Below, piece after piece: positions 1 to 9,040 of a stretch of 64,000 nucleotides of DNA. The notes below the pieces were generated by a model. That model was not told the origin of the DNA. It was given only the letters and a program-made list of their open reading frames with translations, and searched no databases. A program made the translations under genes and the position numbers. The DNA comes from Armatimonadota bacterium (GTDB lineage Bacteria; Armatimonadota; JADLDR01), in assembly GCA_020846535.1 (NCBI GenBank), contig JADLDR010000118.1:1-64000 (forward strand), given 5' to 3'. Position 1 is the first letter of the stretch; every line of letters starts with the position of its first letter.

Positions 1-2
1 AC

Positions 3-80
3 CCGTAGGGGCGATCCTTGTGATCGCCCTGCCCGTGACCAGGCCCTTTTTCCGGGCGAACACGAGGTTCGCCCCTACGG
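3..80. repeat. Palindromic GTAGGGGCGA-type repeat
   Basis: The segment begins CCGTAGGGGCGA and ends TTCGCCCCTACGG, so its ends are inverted copies that can pair into a hairpin. The same GTAGGGGCG core recurs at about ten other intergenic places in the window. It belongs to a dispersed short-palindrome family. The rest of 81-294 holds no gene that I can support. Confidence 0.7.
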
Positions 81-294
81 CCTGATCCCTGGGAAAAGCG
101 CCCTCTTATTCCAACCGGCTGCTTAGCGGCGCAGCCGCGTCCAGGAGAGGGGGCAAAGATGAGGCGCTTTTCCGCCACCGATGACAGTGTATATCCTTGG
201 AGCCTACAAAGAGCCCGGCATCGTTTCGCATACTTTTATAACCCCTTCGATGCCCGGGGAGCCGGAAACCGCCAGGCTCGCCCCGCCTTCTTCT

Positions 295-1353
295 CTACCC
301 CTCCGCCGGATCTATCACGCTGCCCACATTGTCTTTCATCACGACCCCTTCCCCGTGGCCGCCCAGATCGATCAGCAGTTCGCGGGTGGCGGCCTTTTCC
401 ATCACATTGTCCTTGAGGATGCAGTGCCGGAGGTTGCGGAAGACGATGGCTTTGGCCGGAGACCACTCGCCCTTACCGCCATCGTCGCGCCCCGCCCGGA
501 GGCTGTTCCCGCTGACCACTGTGTTGGAAGCCCCGTCCAGGAGGAGGTGGCAGTCCTCGTTCTCATCGAGCCGCCTCCAGTTGGGAGCCCCGCTCCGGTA
601 GAGGACATTGCCGGTAACGGTGAAGGTGTGGCAGCGATCATCGCCCGGGCCGGAGAGGAGGGCGATGGCCGGCCCGCCGGAGCGGTCGATGTAGTTGCCG
701 GTCAGGTTGTAGTGGCTGCCGCCGTGGATGACGATGCCGCCGCGCCCGTTCCATTCGATCCGGTTGCCGGTCATGGTGATGCTGGCGTTTTCCTCGTAGG
801 CCCCGAAGCCCGCCCTCCGGTTTCCGGAGAACCAGTTGTCCAGGATGAAGCCGTCCCATCCGCGCACCCGGACGCCCTCGCCATGGTTGTAGCAGATCAT
901 ACAGTGCCGGAGGCTGAAGCACCAGATGCGCCAGAGGCGGATCCCGTCCCCGGAGAACCACCCCACCTGACAGCCGTCTATCAGAGGCGTATCCTCCTGC
1001 TGCCCGTAATCGGGCTTATCGACCAGGATGCCGTGAACGCCCTCGCCCAGCCCGCCCCCGTCCAGGCAAAGCCCCTGCACCTTCGCCCCGAAGGCCCCGG
1101 TCAGGTCGATCAGGCACTTTGCCGACGGATCGGCCAGCTTGAGGACGGAACCGCCTGATGATCGATAGCTCCAGGTGGGATACCCCATCAGGCCGACCTG
1201 GGGGCGCAGCCGGATCGTGGAGACGAGGAAGACCCCTTCCGGCGCAACGACCGTGCCCTTGTCCGCCTCCGCCCGGTCGATAGCCTTCTGGATGGCCTCC
1301 GTGCAGTCCGTCTTCCCGTCGCCCACCGCTCCGAAATCGCAGATATCGAGCAT
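295..1353 (-). CDS. Right-handed beta-helix (pectate-lyase-3-like) protein
   Basis: Predicted parallel beta-helix protein of 352 residues. The N-terminus carries the motif DFGAVGDGKTDCTEAIQKAI (residues 6-25), which opens the pectate lyase superfamily 3 / pectin-lyase-like fold. The rest is a run of short G/N-rich turns typical of stacked coils (for example NTVVSGNSL and HCILKDNV). There is no signal peptide, so it may be cytoplasmic or exported by another route. A GAGGAGG box lies 8 bases before ATG. It follows the KARI-like gene by 43 bases on the same strand and is probably cotranscribed. Substrate unknown: the fold covers polysaccharide lyases, hydrolases and epimerases. Confidence 0.8.
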   Translation of the reverse strand: MLDICDFGAVGDGKTDCTEAIQKAIDRAEADKGTVVAPEGVFLVSTIRLRPQVGLMGYPTWSYRSSGGSVLKLADPSAKCLIDLTGAFGAKVQGLCLDGGGLGEGVHGILVDKPDYGQQEDTPLIDGCQVGWFSGDGIRLWRIWCFSLRHCMICYNHGEGVRVRGWDGFILDNWFSGNRRAGFGAYEENASITMTGNRIEWNGRGGIVIHGGSHYNLTGNYIDRSGGPAIALLSGPGDDRCHTFTVTGNVLYRSGAPNWRRLDENEDCHLLLDGASNTVVSGNSLRAGRDDGGKGEWSPAKAIVFRNLRHCILKDNVMEKAATRELLIDLGGHGEGVVMKDNVGSVIDPAEG

Positions 1354-1396
1354 GCCGTTGCCTCCTCTTGCGTGATGAATATGCGGACCGCCCCGT

Positions 1397-2392
1397 TTAT
1401 TCCGCTTTCCCTCTGCGCTCCATCTCCCACATCCGGTCTTCGGCCTCGTTCAGCGGGTGGGAGAGGGCGCGGGCCTTGATCTTGTTGAACACTGGATAGC
1501 CCAACCGCTGCTCCATCTCCCATTCCCGGGCGAAGACGCCGGTGCGGATTTCCTCCAGGGTGGCCTGCATCGTTTCCTTGATCTTCTCCGGGATATAGCG
1601 CGGCCCGCGGGAGAGGGTTCCGTACTGGCTGGTGCGGGAATGGAAGTTCATCTGGCGGAAAAGGCCGGTTTCGGCCATCCTGTCCAGCACCTCGGCGGCC
1701 TCCCGGGAGCCGTAGAGCTCCAGGGCCACCATTTCGGGAGAATAGCCCTCCTCCACCAGAAATTCGTAGGAAAGCACCAGGATGCGCGTCAGGGCGGCCC
1801 AGACCGCCTGCTCCATGAAGTGATCGATCTCCGTCTCCTCGATGAAGGTGGTCTCCATAGCGCCTGACCGGGTGGCCCCGATGGCTTTGGCGAGGGCGAG
1901 GGCTTTGTCCAGGGCCTTCCCGGAGCCGTCCTGCCCCACCGCGATATAGGCCGGCGCGCCGCCCCCTTTCACGAACATATCGCGCACCCCTACCCCGATC
2001 ATCCGCGGGGCCACCATGATCACATCCGCCTCCGGCGGCGGGGCGATGAAGCCATAACAGACATTGTAGCCGTGGGCGAAATCGAGCGCCTTCCCCGGCC
2101 CCATCGCGGGCGCAATGGCCGTTTCGTAGATCTCCTGCTGCGCCTCATCGGGGACGAGCAGGCAGATGATCTGCGCCTGCCGGGCCGCCTCCTCGATGGG
2201 CATCACCTCGAAACCGTCCGATTTCGCCTGCTCGAAGCTCTTGTCGGCCACGCTCCCCACGATCACATGCAGCCCGCTGTCCCGCATGTTCAGCGCCTGC
2301 GCCCGCCCCTGATTGCCGTACCCGACGATGGCGATCCTGCCACCCTGCAAGACGTTCAGATCGGCGTCTTCATCGTAATAGACTTTGTTCAT
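1397..2392 (-). CDS. Ketol-acid reductoisomerase-like protein (divergent KARI paralogue)
   Basis: 331 residues, colinear with class I ketol-acid reductoisomerases, the NADPH enzymes of valine/isoleucine synthesis. The Rossmann motif is GYGNQGRA (24-31, usually GYGSQGHA), His107 is kept in FAHGYN, and metal ligands Asp190 and Glu194 are kept in EIDHFMEQ. However the family motif APKGPGH is here APRMIGV, so the catalytic Lys130 is Arg, and the ECLHE ligand helix is ELYGSRE with two extra residues. No ilvB, ilvN or ilvD lies nearby; the partner is a beta-helix gene. A GGAGG box precedes ATG. I see a KARI homologue by sequence; that it makes branched-chain precursors is doubtful. It may be a paralogue with a different substrate. 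Confidence 0.8.
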   Translation of the reverse strand: MNKVYYDEDADLNVLQGGRIAIVGYGNQGRAQALNMRDSGLHVIVGSVADKSFEQAKSDGFEVMPIEEAARQAQIICLLVPDEAQQEIYETAIAPAMGPGKALDFAHGYNVCYGFIAPPPEADVIMVAPRMIGVGVRDMFVKGGGAPAYIAVGQDGSGKALDKALALAKAIGATRSGAMETTFIEETEIDHFMEQAVWAALTRILVLSYEFLVEEGYSPEMVALELYGSREAAEVLDRMAETGLFRQMNFHSRTSQYGTLSRGPRYIPEKIKETMQATLEEIRTGVFAREWEMEQRLGYPVFNKIKARALSHPLNEAEDRMWEMERRGKAE

Positions 2393-2452
2393 ATCGCCTC
2401 CAGCCTGTGTTTTTCGCCCTCATTCGATGCCGATGCCTGCATTCCTTCCCTG

Positions 2453-2482
2453 TTGTCGCCGGAGAGAAAGTTGTGGTATAAT
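2453..2482 (+). promoter_or_regulatory. Predicted sigma70-type promoter of topA
   Basis: TTGTCG (2453-2458), an 18-base spacer and a perfect TATAAT (2477-2482) lie 77 bases before the topA start, in the divergent gap with the KARI-like gene. Seen by eye only. Confidence 0.5.
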
Positions 2483-2558
2483 CCAAAGCAGATTTTATTC
2501 TCCTCATTCAAAAGAGAGGCATCTGAAAAACCGTTTTCGGAACGCACCGGTGAATTAT

Positions 2559-4679
2559 ATGAGCAAATCGTTAATTATCGTCGAATCGCCCGCCAAGACG
2601 AAGACCCTGAAACGCTTTCTGGGAAGAGATTTTCAGGTGCTTGCCTCGATGGGCCACGTCCGCGACCTGCCGAAAAGCAAACTCGGGGTGGATATCGAAA
2701 ACGATTTCACCCCATCCTATACCAATATCCGCGAGCGGCTCCAAACCCTCAAGGAACTCAAAAAGGCGGTGGAAGGGGCCAAGCAGGTCTATCTGGCCTC
2801 CGACCCCGACCGCGAAGGTGAGGCCATCGCCTGGCATCTGTCCCAGGCCCTCAAGCTGGAGCATCCCCTGCGGATCGAGTTCAACGAGATCACGGAGAGC
2901 GCGGTCCGGTCAGCCCTGGCCCGGCCGCGGCAGATAGATCTTCCCCGGGTCAACGCGCAGCAGGCCCGGCGGGTGCTAGACCGGCTGGTGGGCTACAAGC
3001 TCAGCCCGCTCCTCTGGAAAAAGGTGCAGCGCAACCTGAGCGCGGGCCGCGTGCAGTCGGTGGCGGTCCGCCTGATCTGCGAGCGGGAGCGGGAGATCCA
3101 GGCGTTCGCGCCTGTTGAATACTGGTCCCTGACCGCCCGGCTCACCCCTCAAACCTCTGTTTCTCCTTTCGAGGCCCGCCTGATCGAGCGCCGGGGCGAG
3201 AAGATCGAGCTTCATAACCAGGCCGAAGCGGAGGCCGTGATCCATGCCCTCAAAGAGGCTTCCTATGCGGTCCGCAAGATCCGGCAGCGGCAGCAGAAGC
3301 GCAACGCCGCCCCGCCCTTCATCACCAGCACGCTCCAGCAGGAGGCCGCCCGCAAACTCGGTTTCTCCGCCCGGCGCACCATGTCCCTGGCCCAGCAGCT
3401 TTACGAAGGCGTCGAGCTGGGGGCCGACGGGCATATCGGCCTGATCACCTATATGCGGACCGACTCGGTGAGGGTGGCATCAGAGGCGCAGGCCGAAGCC
3501 CGCGAGTTTATCCAGGAGACCTACGGGGAAAGCTACGTCCCCGCCCAGCCCCGGCAATTCCGGTCCAGGGGCAAGGTGCAGGACGCCCATGAAGCCATCC
3601 GCCCGACCTCGATCCGCCGCCGTCCCGAGTCCGTGGAAGCCTTCCTGGACCGCGACCAACTGCGGCTCTACCGACTGATCTGGCAGCGGTTCGTCGCCAG
3701 CCAGATGGAGCCTGCCGTCTACGATATCGTCACCGTCGATATCGCGGCCCTGGATTACCTCTTCCGGGCGGTCGGCTCCACCCTCAAGTTCCCCGGCTTC
3801 ACCATCGTCTACACCGAAGGCCGGGACGAGCAGCAGCCGGAAAGCGACGAAGACAACCCCGCTCTGCCCCGCCTGAGCGAAGGGGAGTCGCTGGACCTGC
3901 TGGCGCTGACGCCCCGCCAGCACTTCACCGAGCCGCCGCCCCGCTATACCGAGCCGACCCTGGTAAAGGCCCTGGAGGAAAAGGGCATCGGCAGGCCCAG
4001 CACGTACGCCACGATCCTCTCCACCATCCTGGAGCGCGGCTATGTGGAGATGGCGGACAAGAAATTCCATCCCACCGAACTGGGCTTTGTCGTCACCGAT
4101 ATGCTGGTCAAGCACTTCCCGAACATCATGGACGTGCAGTTCACCGCCGGGGTGGAGGACCACCTGGACGATATCGAGGAGGGTTCTCTCGACTGGATCC
4201 AGCTTCTGCGGGACTTTTACGCACCCTTCGAAGAGACTTTGAACCGGGCGCAGAACGAGATCGAGGCCGTGAAGGTGGCCCCCAAGGAGACGGACATCCC
4301 CTGCCCCAACTGCGGGAAGAATATGGTCATCCGGCGCAGCCGCTTCGGGGAATTCTTGGGCTGCTCCGGCTACCCAGAATGCAAGACCATCCTGAAGCAT
4401 GAGAAAGACGCCGGTATCCCCTGCCCGAAAGAAGGTTGTTCGGGCCGCATCATGGAGCGCAAATCCAAAAAGAAGCGCACCTTCTACGGCTGCACCCGCT
4501 ACCCGGAGTGCGATTTCGTCTCCTGGGACAAACCTCTCGACCGCGCCTGTCCCGACTGCGGGGCCTACCTGGTCGAGAAAAAGGGCCGCTCCCCGGCCAT
4601 CGCCTGCTCCTCCCCCGCCTGCGCCTACCGGGAATCCGTCCAAACGCCGGAAAACCAGATGTCCGGGGTGGGGAGTTAG
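2559..4679 (+). CDS. topA: DNA topoisomerase I
   Basis: Type IA topoisomerase, 706 residues, which relaxes negative supercoils by passing a strand through a transient 5'-phosphotyrosine break. The start is placed at MSKSLIIVESPAK because the toprim domain begins there; the longer upstream reading is not protein-like. Toprim residues visible are Glu9 and the DPDREGEA motif at 82-89. The active tyrosine is Tyr298 in LITYMRTDS. The C-terminus (about 582-700) holds three C4 zinc fingers (CPNC...CSGYPEC, CPKEGC...CTRYPEC, CPDC...CSSPAC). It starts the ancestral topA-trmFO-xerC block. The ribosome binding site is weak. Confidence 0.97.
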   Translation: MSKSLIIVESPAKTKTLKRFLGRDFQVLASMGHVRDLPKSKLGVDIENDFTPSYTNIRERLQTLKELKKAVEGAKQVYLASDPDREGEAIAWHLSQALKLEHPLRIEFNEITESAVRSALARPRQIDLPRVNAQQARRVLDRLVGYKLSPLLWKKVQRNLSAGRVQSVAVRLICEREREIQAFAPVEYWSLTARLTPQTSVSPFEARLIERRGEKIELHNQAEAEAVIHALKEASYAVRKIRQRQQKRNAAPPFITSTLQQEAARKLGFSARRTMSLAQQLYEGVELGADGHIGLITYMRTDSVRVASEAQAEAREFIQETYGESYVPAQPRQFRSRGKVQDAHEAIRPTSIRRRPESVEAFLDRDQLRLYRLIWQRFVASQMEPAVYDIVTVDIAALDYLFRAVGSTLKFPGFTIVYTEGRDEQQPESDEDNPALPRLSEGESLDLLALTPRQHFTEPPPRYTEPTLVKALEEKGIGRPSTYATILSTILERGYVEMADKKFHPTELGFVVTDMLVKHFPNIMDVQFTAGVEDHLDDIEEGSLDWIQLLRDFYAPFEETLNRAQNEIEAVKVAPKETDIPCPNCGKNMVIRRSRFGEFLGCSGYPECKTILKHEKDAGIPCPKEGCSGRIMERKSKKKRTFYGCTRYPECDFVSWDKPLDRACPDCGAYLVEKKGRSPAIACSSPACAYRESVQTPENQMSGVGS

Positions 4680-4714
4680 CCGTACGGTTCCATATGACAG
4701 AGATTTCGCTGGTT

Positions 4715-4823
4715 TGTCATTGCGAGGAGCGTTAGCGACGAAGCAATCCCCAGGCTCTCAAATGCAGAGATGGCTTTGCGCTCTTGTCAGCCTGGAGATT
4801 GCTTCGCTCCGCTCGCAATGACA
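4715..4823. repeat. TGTCATTGCGAGGAGC inverted repeat
   Basis: The sequence opens TGTCATTGCGAGGAGCG and closes with its inverse CGCTCGCAATGACA, with a second inner pair (GAAGCAATC / GATTGCTTC). This hairpin-forming dispersed repeat occurs again at 19763-19881 and as a half copy at 40508-40574. It fills most of the topA-trmFO gap (4680-4910); I see no gene there. Confidence 0.8.
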
Positions 4824-4910
4824 TTCATGCGGCTCTACCGATGCCCACCGACACAAAGGGCATTGATCCGGTTTTGAAATACCATCCATCCTCCCAGAAC
4901 GGAGCTACCC

Positions 4911-6227
4911 ATGCCCGAACAGGTCATCACCATCATCGGTGGCGGTCTTGCCGGGGCGGAGGCGGCCTGGCAGGCGGCGCAGCGAGGGGCCCGCGTCCGG
5001 CTTTTCGAGATGCGGCCCCGCCGCCAGACGCCCGCGCACCAGACCGGGCTGCTGGCCGAACTGGTGTGCAGCAACTCCCTCAAATCCAACTCCCTGACCA
5101 CCTCTTCCGGGCTGCTGAAAGAAGAGATGCGGCGGCTGGATTCCCTGATGATCCACTGCGCCTCGCAGTCCGCCGTCCCTGCTGGAGACGCCCTGGCCGT
5201 GGACCGGGAGCGGTTCGGCGCTCTGGTCACCGAAGCGCTGGAAGCGCACCCGGGCGTCGATATCCGGCGGGAAGAGGCCGCCGCCATTCCCGGTGAGGGC
5301 ATCGCCGTCATCGCTACCGGTCCGCTGACCTCAGAGAGCCTGGCCGTCTCCATCCAGGCCTTTACCGGGCAGAAGATGCTCTATTTCTATGACGCCGTGG
5401 CCCCCGTGGTGGACGCGGAAACCATCGACCGCGGGCAAGTGTATGAAGCCTCCCGCTACGATAAAGGCGAACCGGCCTACCTCAACTGTCCCATGTCCGA
5501 AGAGGAATACCGCCGCTTCTGGGAGGCCCTGGTCGCGGCGGAGAAAGCCCCTCTCAACGATTTCGAGGAGATGCACATCTTCGAGGCTTGCATGCCGGTG
5601 GAGGAGATCGCCGCCCGCGGTCCCGACACCCTGGCCTTCGGTCCCTTGAGGCCGGTGGGCCTGATCGATCCGCGCACCGGCAGGCGGCCCTTTGCAGTCG
5701 TGCAGCTCCGGCAGGAGAACCTGGAGGGATCGCTCTACGGGCTGGTGGGCTTCCAGACCCGCCTGAAATGGGGCGAGCAGCGCCGCGTCTTCGCGATGAT
5801 CCCCGGCCTGGAGAATGCGGAGTTCGTCCGCTACGGGGTCATGCACCGGAACACCTTCATCGACTCGCCCTCCGTCCTCCTGCCCACCCTGCAAACTCGC
5901 GCCCGCCCCACCCTCTTTTTCGCCGGGCAACTGATTGGGGTGGAGGGATACATGGAGTCCGCCGCCGCCGGACTGCTGGCCGGCCTCGGTGCCGCCCGGC
6001 TCCTGGAGGGGAAAGATCCCCTGGCGATGCCGGAGGATACCATGATGGGGGCATTGTTTTCTCATGTCTCCAGCAAGCCCTTCCACAACTTCCAGCCCAT
6101 GAACTCCAACTTCGCCCTCCTGACCAACGAAGGGCTGGCCTCCCGCAAGCGCCAGGATAGGAAAGCCGAAAAAGCAGAAAGGGCGATGGAGGCGCTGGAG
6201 CGGTGGAAACAAGGTTCAGTCGATTAG
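4911..6227 (+). CDS. trmFO: tRNA (uracil-54-C5)-methyltransferase, folate/FAD-dependent (TrmFO)
   Basis: 438 residues. TrmFO makes ribothymidine 54 in the T-loop of tRNA with methylene-tetrahydrofolate as carbon donor and reduced FAD. The FAD-binding glycine motif GGGLAGAE is at 10-17. The two functional cysteines match the Bacillus enzyme: Cys53 in ELVCSNSLKS and Cys227 in FEACMPVEE. The C-terminal motifs GVEGYMESAA and NFQPMNSNF are also typical. Length is normal for the family. It lies downstream of topA with a repeat between them; its usual next gene, xerC, is displaced 4.8 kb by inserted genes. Confidence 0.96.
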   Translation: MPEQVITIIGGGLAGAEAAWQAAQRGARVRLFEMRPRRQTPAHQTGLLAELVCSNSLKSNSLTTSSGLLKEEMRRLDSLMIHCASQSAVPAGDALAVDRERFGALVTEALEAHPGVDIRREEAAAIPGEGIAVIATGPLTSESLAVSIQAFTGQKMLYFYDAVAPVVDAETIDRGQVYEASRYDKGEPAYLNCPMSEEEYRRFWEALVAAEKAPLNDFEEMHIFEACMPVEEIAARGPDTLAFGPLRPVGLIDPRTGRRPFAVVQLRQENLEGSLYGLVGFQTRLKWGEQRRVFAMIPGLENAEFVRYGVMHRNTFIDSPSVLLPTLQTRARPTLFFAGQLIGVEGYMESAAAGLLAGLGAARLLEGKDPLAMPEDTMMGALFSHVSSKPFHNFQPMNSNFALLTNEGLASRKRQDRKAEKAERAMEALERWKQGSVD

Positions 6228-6252
6228 TACCTTGATAGAAAGGATAACGCTG

Positions 6253-6492
6253 ATGTTTACAGCTTTAAGATTTCAAGTAACAGTACAGCAGGATGGAAAA
6301 ATACAGGTTGTTACGGATGCTATCCCTTCTGGTGAAACGGTAGAGGTTATAGTCCTGCGGTCGGAGGATCCGGAAACTTCTCGCAGGTCGGCCCTGGATA
6401 TTCTCAAGGAAGCGCCGGGCCTTCGGCTTTTCCGATCCGCTGAGGAAGTGGATCGCTTTCTGGAAGAGGAACGGCAATCGTGGGATCGCTGA
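6253..6492 (+). CDS. Putative antitoxin of a VapBC-like pair
   Basis: Small acidic protein of 79 residues directly before a PIN-domain gene, with a 13-base overlap, the usual antitoxin-toxin arrangement. ATG at 6253 is preferred over an upstream TTG (6232) because GAAAGGA sits 9 bases before it. The N-terminal half is beta-rich, and the C-terminal half (SALDILKEAPGLRLF onward, ending in an EVDRFLEEE helix) looks like the toxin-wrapping tail of known antitoxins. I cannot name the antitoxin family. Function is inferred from position. Confidence 0.7.
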   Translation: MFTALRFQVTVQQDGKIQVVTDAIPSGETVEVIVLRSEDPETSRRSALDILKEAPGLRLFRSAEEVDRFLEEERQSWDR

Positions 6493-6926
6493 TACTGCCT
6501 TATTCGGGCGCGGTATACCTGGACGCCAATTGTGTTATCTACAGCGTAGAACGCATAGAGCCTTATGACCGCTTGCTTCAAACGGTTTGGCAGGCAGCCC
6601 AATCCGCGTCTATCGAGATTATCAGCAGCGAGCTGACTCTATTGGAAACGTTGGTCAAACCGATACGCAGCGGTGATTCCCAGCTTGAGCGTATATTCAG
6701 GGAATTGCTTCTCCACTCGAAGGAGGTCCGGCTTCTTCCCATATCCCGGGAGATATTAGAATATGCAGCTCGCCTTCGAGCGCAAACCTCTATCAAAACG
6801 CCTGATGCGATCCATGCTGCTTCCGCTCTTACATCAGGCTGTTCGCTGATGTTAACCAACGACCCCGCCTTCAGCAAAATTGCCAACCTTAATGTTACCG
6901 TCCTATCCGAACTAACCACAGGCTAA
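6480..6926 (+). CDS. PIN-domain ribonuclease toxin (VapC-like)
   Basis: 148 residues with the PIN fold acidic set: Asp15 in YLDANCVIY, Glu56 in LLETLVKP, Asp109 in KTPDAIHAA and Asp128 in LTNDPAF. VapC toxins are metal-dependent RNases that cleave tRNA or rRNA and are held by the cognate antitoxin. GTG start inside the antitoxin gene indicates translational coupling. The pair opens the block of defence-type genes inserted between trmFO and xerC. All four acidic residues are present, so the toxin appears active. RNA target unknown. Confidence 0.88.
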   Translation: MGSLILPYSGAVYLDANCVIYSVERIEPYDRLLQTVWQAAQSASIEIISSELTLLETLVKPIRSGDSQLERIFRELLLHSKEVRLLPISREILEYAARLRAQTSIKTPDAIHAASALTSGCSLMLTNDPAFSKIANLNVTVLSELTTG

Positions 6927-6964
6927 AATGCAATTTCAGATAAGACCAGGGGGGACCCGCTCGA

Positions 6965-6994
6965 TTGACAATCCCCCTTCTTTTTTGCTATGAT
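6965..6994 (+). promoter_or_regulatory. Predicted sigma70 promoter of the first methylase
   Basis: A perfect TTGACA (6965-6970), an 18-base spacer and TATGAT (6989-6994) lie just before the methylase gene. The predicted start of transcription falls near 7001. This is one of the strongest promoter matches in the window. Confidence 0.62.
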
Positions 6995-7035
6995 CCTATA
7001 ACAGCTTATCGATCCGGGCTGTGAAAGGGGTTTTT

Positions 7036-8403
7036 GTGTCCGAAACCGTTGTCACACTCGATCCTTACGGGCAACTATCCCTGCCTTTTGCGCTTCAAGA
7101 AACCCGGCAGGCGCAACCTGGTGATACGCTGCCCGACAACCTGACAGAGCGATTGCAGCGTCTTCTCGGAAGCGACCTGGGCTTTCACGGGCAGGACAGC
7201 AGCTATGCCTCTCATAATCTCCATGCCTTTGCCGCCAAATTCCCGCCGCAGTTGCCCCGGTTCTTCATCGAGCATCTGACCGCCCCGGGCGAACTCGTGC
7301 TGGACCCGATGATGGGATCCGGAACAACCGCAATCGAAACCATATTATGCGGCAGGAAGGCCCTCGGCTGCGATATGGACGCTCTTGCCATCTGTATATC
7401 CCGTGTCAAAACAACTCCTCTTGGAACGGACTATCTGCTGGAGGCTTGCAGCAGGCTTCGAAGGCGAATCCTCCTGCTTGCTTGGCAGCCGGAGCGACTA
7501 CAGGGCGAGATACAACGGCGCTTTCCCGAAGACATCCGGAACTTCCTGAATTATTGGTTCCTGGAAAGCACGCAAAGCGAGCTGATGGCAATTCTACTTG
7601 CCATTGAAGAAGAGCCGGAGGAGCGCGTCAGGCGGTATATGACGCTTGCTTTCTCATCGATTATTATCACCAAATCCGGAGGAGTCTCCCTTGCCAGAGA
7701 TCTGGCCCACTCCCGGCCCCATCTGGATCGTGAGAAAACCCCGAAAAGCGCCTTCGAGCAATTCGATAAACGGCTTCGCAAGAATATGGAAAGTATCTGC
7801 CGGCTCAGCGCGCTGCCTTCCGATCCCGGCATCGCTCAAGCGGATGCCCGGATCCTCCCTTTTCAATCGGATAGCATTCATCTCATTGTCACTTCTCCCC
7901 CGTATGCCAATGCTATCGACTATATGCGAGCGCACAAGTTTTCATTGATCTGGCTGGGACATTCGATCCGGAGCCTCGCTGAAAAACGGAGCCGCTACAT
8001 TGGATCGGAACGGCTCAAAGAGCAGGACGAAATCGCTCTGCCGATAGAAACACAGGCGATTATCCGCCGCCTGGGTTCTGAAGATCAAAAAAAGTCCCTG
8101 ATTTTAAAGCAATATTACATCGATATGCGCCAGGCGATCAACGAGATGCGCCGCGTGCTGCTGCCCGGACGGGCCGCTATCCTGGTGGTCGGATCGTCTA
8201 CCATGCGCGGGATGGATGTTCAGACACATCATTGCTTAGCGGAGATAGGGGATTCACTGGGCTTTCAGGTGATCGGTGTCGTTCCCAGGCAATTGGACCG
8301 GAACAAGCGCATGATGCCCGCACGCTTCGGCGTCAAATCCGATTCCCTCATCGAGCAGCGAATGCATGAGGAATATGTCATCGGATTTATAAAACCTATA
8401 TAG
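7036..8403 (+). CDS. Site-specific DNA methyltransferase (TSPPY type)
   Basis: Amino-methyltransferase acting on DNA with S-adenosylmethionine, about 455 residues. SAM motif I is DPMMGSGTT (about residues 90-98) and the catalytic motif IV is TSPPY (286-290), as in N4-cytosine and some N6-adenine methylases. Motif I precedes motif IV. GTG at 7036 is preferred since GAAAGGGG lies just upstream; GTG at 7021 is the alternative. Base composition is like the host, unlike the AT-rich second methylase at 9041. No endonuclease is directly attached, so it may be a solitary methylase or part of the mixed restriction-modification block. Recognition sequence cannot be read from sequence alone. Confidence 0.85.
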   Translation: MSETVVTLDPYGQLSLPFALQETRQAQPGDTLPDNLTERLQRLLGSDLGFHGQDSSYASHNLHAFAAKFPPQLPRFFIEHLTAPGELVLDPMMGSGTTAIETILCGRKALGCDMDALAICISRVKTTPLGTDYLLEACSRLRRRILLLAWQPERLQGEIQRRFPEDIRNFLNYWFLESTQSELMAILLAIEEEPEERVRRYMTLAFSSIIITKSGGVSLARDLAHSRPHLDREKTPKSAFEQFDKRLRKNMESICRLSALPSDPGIAQADARILPFQSDSIHLIVTSPPYANAIDYMRAHKFSLIWLGHSIRSLAEKRSRYIGSERLKEQDEIALPIETQAIIRRLGSEDQKKSLILKQYYIDMRQAINEMRRVLLPGRAAILVVGSSTMRGMDVQTHHCLAEIGDSLGFQVIGVVPRQLDRNKRMMPARFGVKSDSLIEQRMHEEYVIGFIKPI

Positions 8404-8578
8404 ATATAAGCCCTTTTTAGATACACCCCAGATTGCCCGCGAAACCTTTTTCAATACAAAGGAAAAAGCCAAGGGGTATATCGAATATCTGGATCTGGAA
8501 CGCTCGATCAACGACCTTTCGGCCCTGTTCGGCGAGATAGCCGCCATCAGAAAGCGCCGGCAACCGCTGGATCCCTGA
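8393..8578 (+). pseudogene. Open-frame remnant without a start codon
   Basis: From 8393 to the TGA at 8576-8578 one frame is open and protein-like (segments such as ETFFNTKEKAKGYIEYL and SALFGEIAAIRKRR), but no ATG, GTG or convincing TTG opens it and a stop lies at 8390. It looks like the C-terminal end of a lost gene left between the methylase and the nucleotidyltransferase. I do not recognise the family. Bases 8579-8636 show nothing else. Confidence 0.35.
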
Positions 8579-8636
8579 CTTCATATATAACTGCATCTCT
8601 CTCGTTCAATTGACTTGCCAATCTTCAAAAACCGTT

Positions 8637-9008
8637 ATGCCTGAAACGATTGACACTCCCCCTGTTCGATGGGAAAGCCTTTGCCCTGAAGTGACGGATG
8701 CGCTGTTAGAGAATATCACCCGGCGGGTCGTCGAGGCCTTTGCGCCGGTGAAGGTGATGCTTTTCGGCTCTTATGCGAATGGGAAGCCCGGCCCCTACAG
8801 CGATGTGGATTTGCTGGTGGTGATGGAGTCAACGGATCCGGCGGCGAAACGCATCGTGAAGGTCGCCCGCGCTGCCCGCGTTCCCTATCTGCCGATGGAT
8901 ATTCTGGTTTACACACCTGAAGAGATTCAGGAGCGGTTATCCCTGGGCGACTTTTTTATCCAATCTATATTGCAAACAGGCCGCGTTCTTTATGAGAAAG
9001 ATTTGTAG
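8637..9008 (+). CDS. MNT-type minimal nucleotidyltransferase
   Basis: About 123 residues of the polymerase-beta-like nucleotidyltransferase fold. Motif LFGSYANGK (42-50) and SDVDLLVV (55-62) give Gly44-Ser45 and the metal-binding pair Asp56/Asp58. Such proteins are often antitoxins that modify a HEPN RNase toxin. No HEPN gene is adjacent here, so it is either solitary or has lost its partner. ATG at 8637 is preferred; a TTG at 8610 would add nine residues. It lies in the inserted defence block. A second MNT with a broken HEPN partner is at 44.7-45.4 kb. Confidence 0.8.
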   Translation: MPETIDTPPVRWESLCPEVTDALLENITRRVVEAFAPVKVMLFGSYANGKPGPYSDVDLLVVMESTDPAAKRIVKVARAARVPYLPMDILVYTPEEIQERLSLGDFFIQSILQTGRVLYEKDL

Positions 9009-9040
9009 TCAATAGACCTGTAACTGTATCAAAAAGGAGT

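Noticed and set aside
181-1158. Long plus-strand frame of 325 codons opposite the beta-helix gene
   Set aside because: It mirrors the minus-strand gene in a GC-rich region, is Pro/Ala/Val-rich without domain motifs, and the opposite strand has clear family motifs and a ribosome site.
1397-2392. Plain housekeeping ilvC
   Set aside because: The catalytic lysine and GPGH motif are replaced and no branched-chain genes are adjacent, so I name it KARI-like only.
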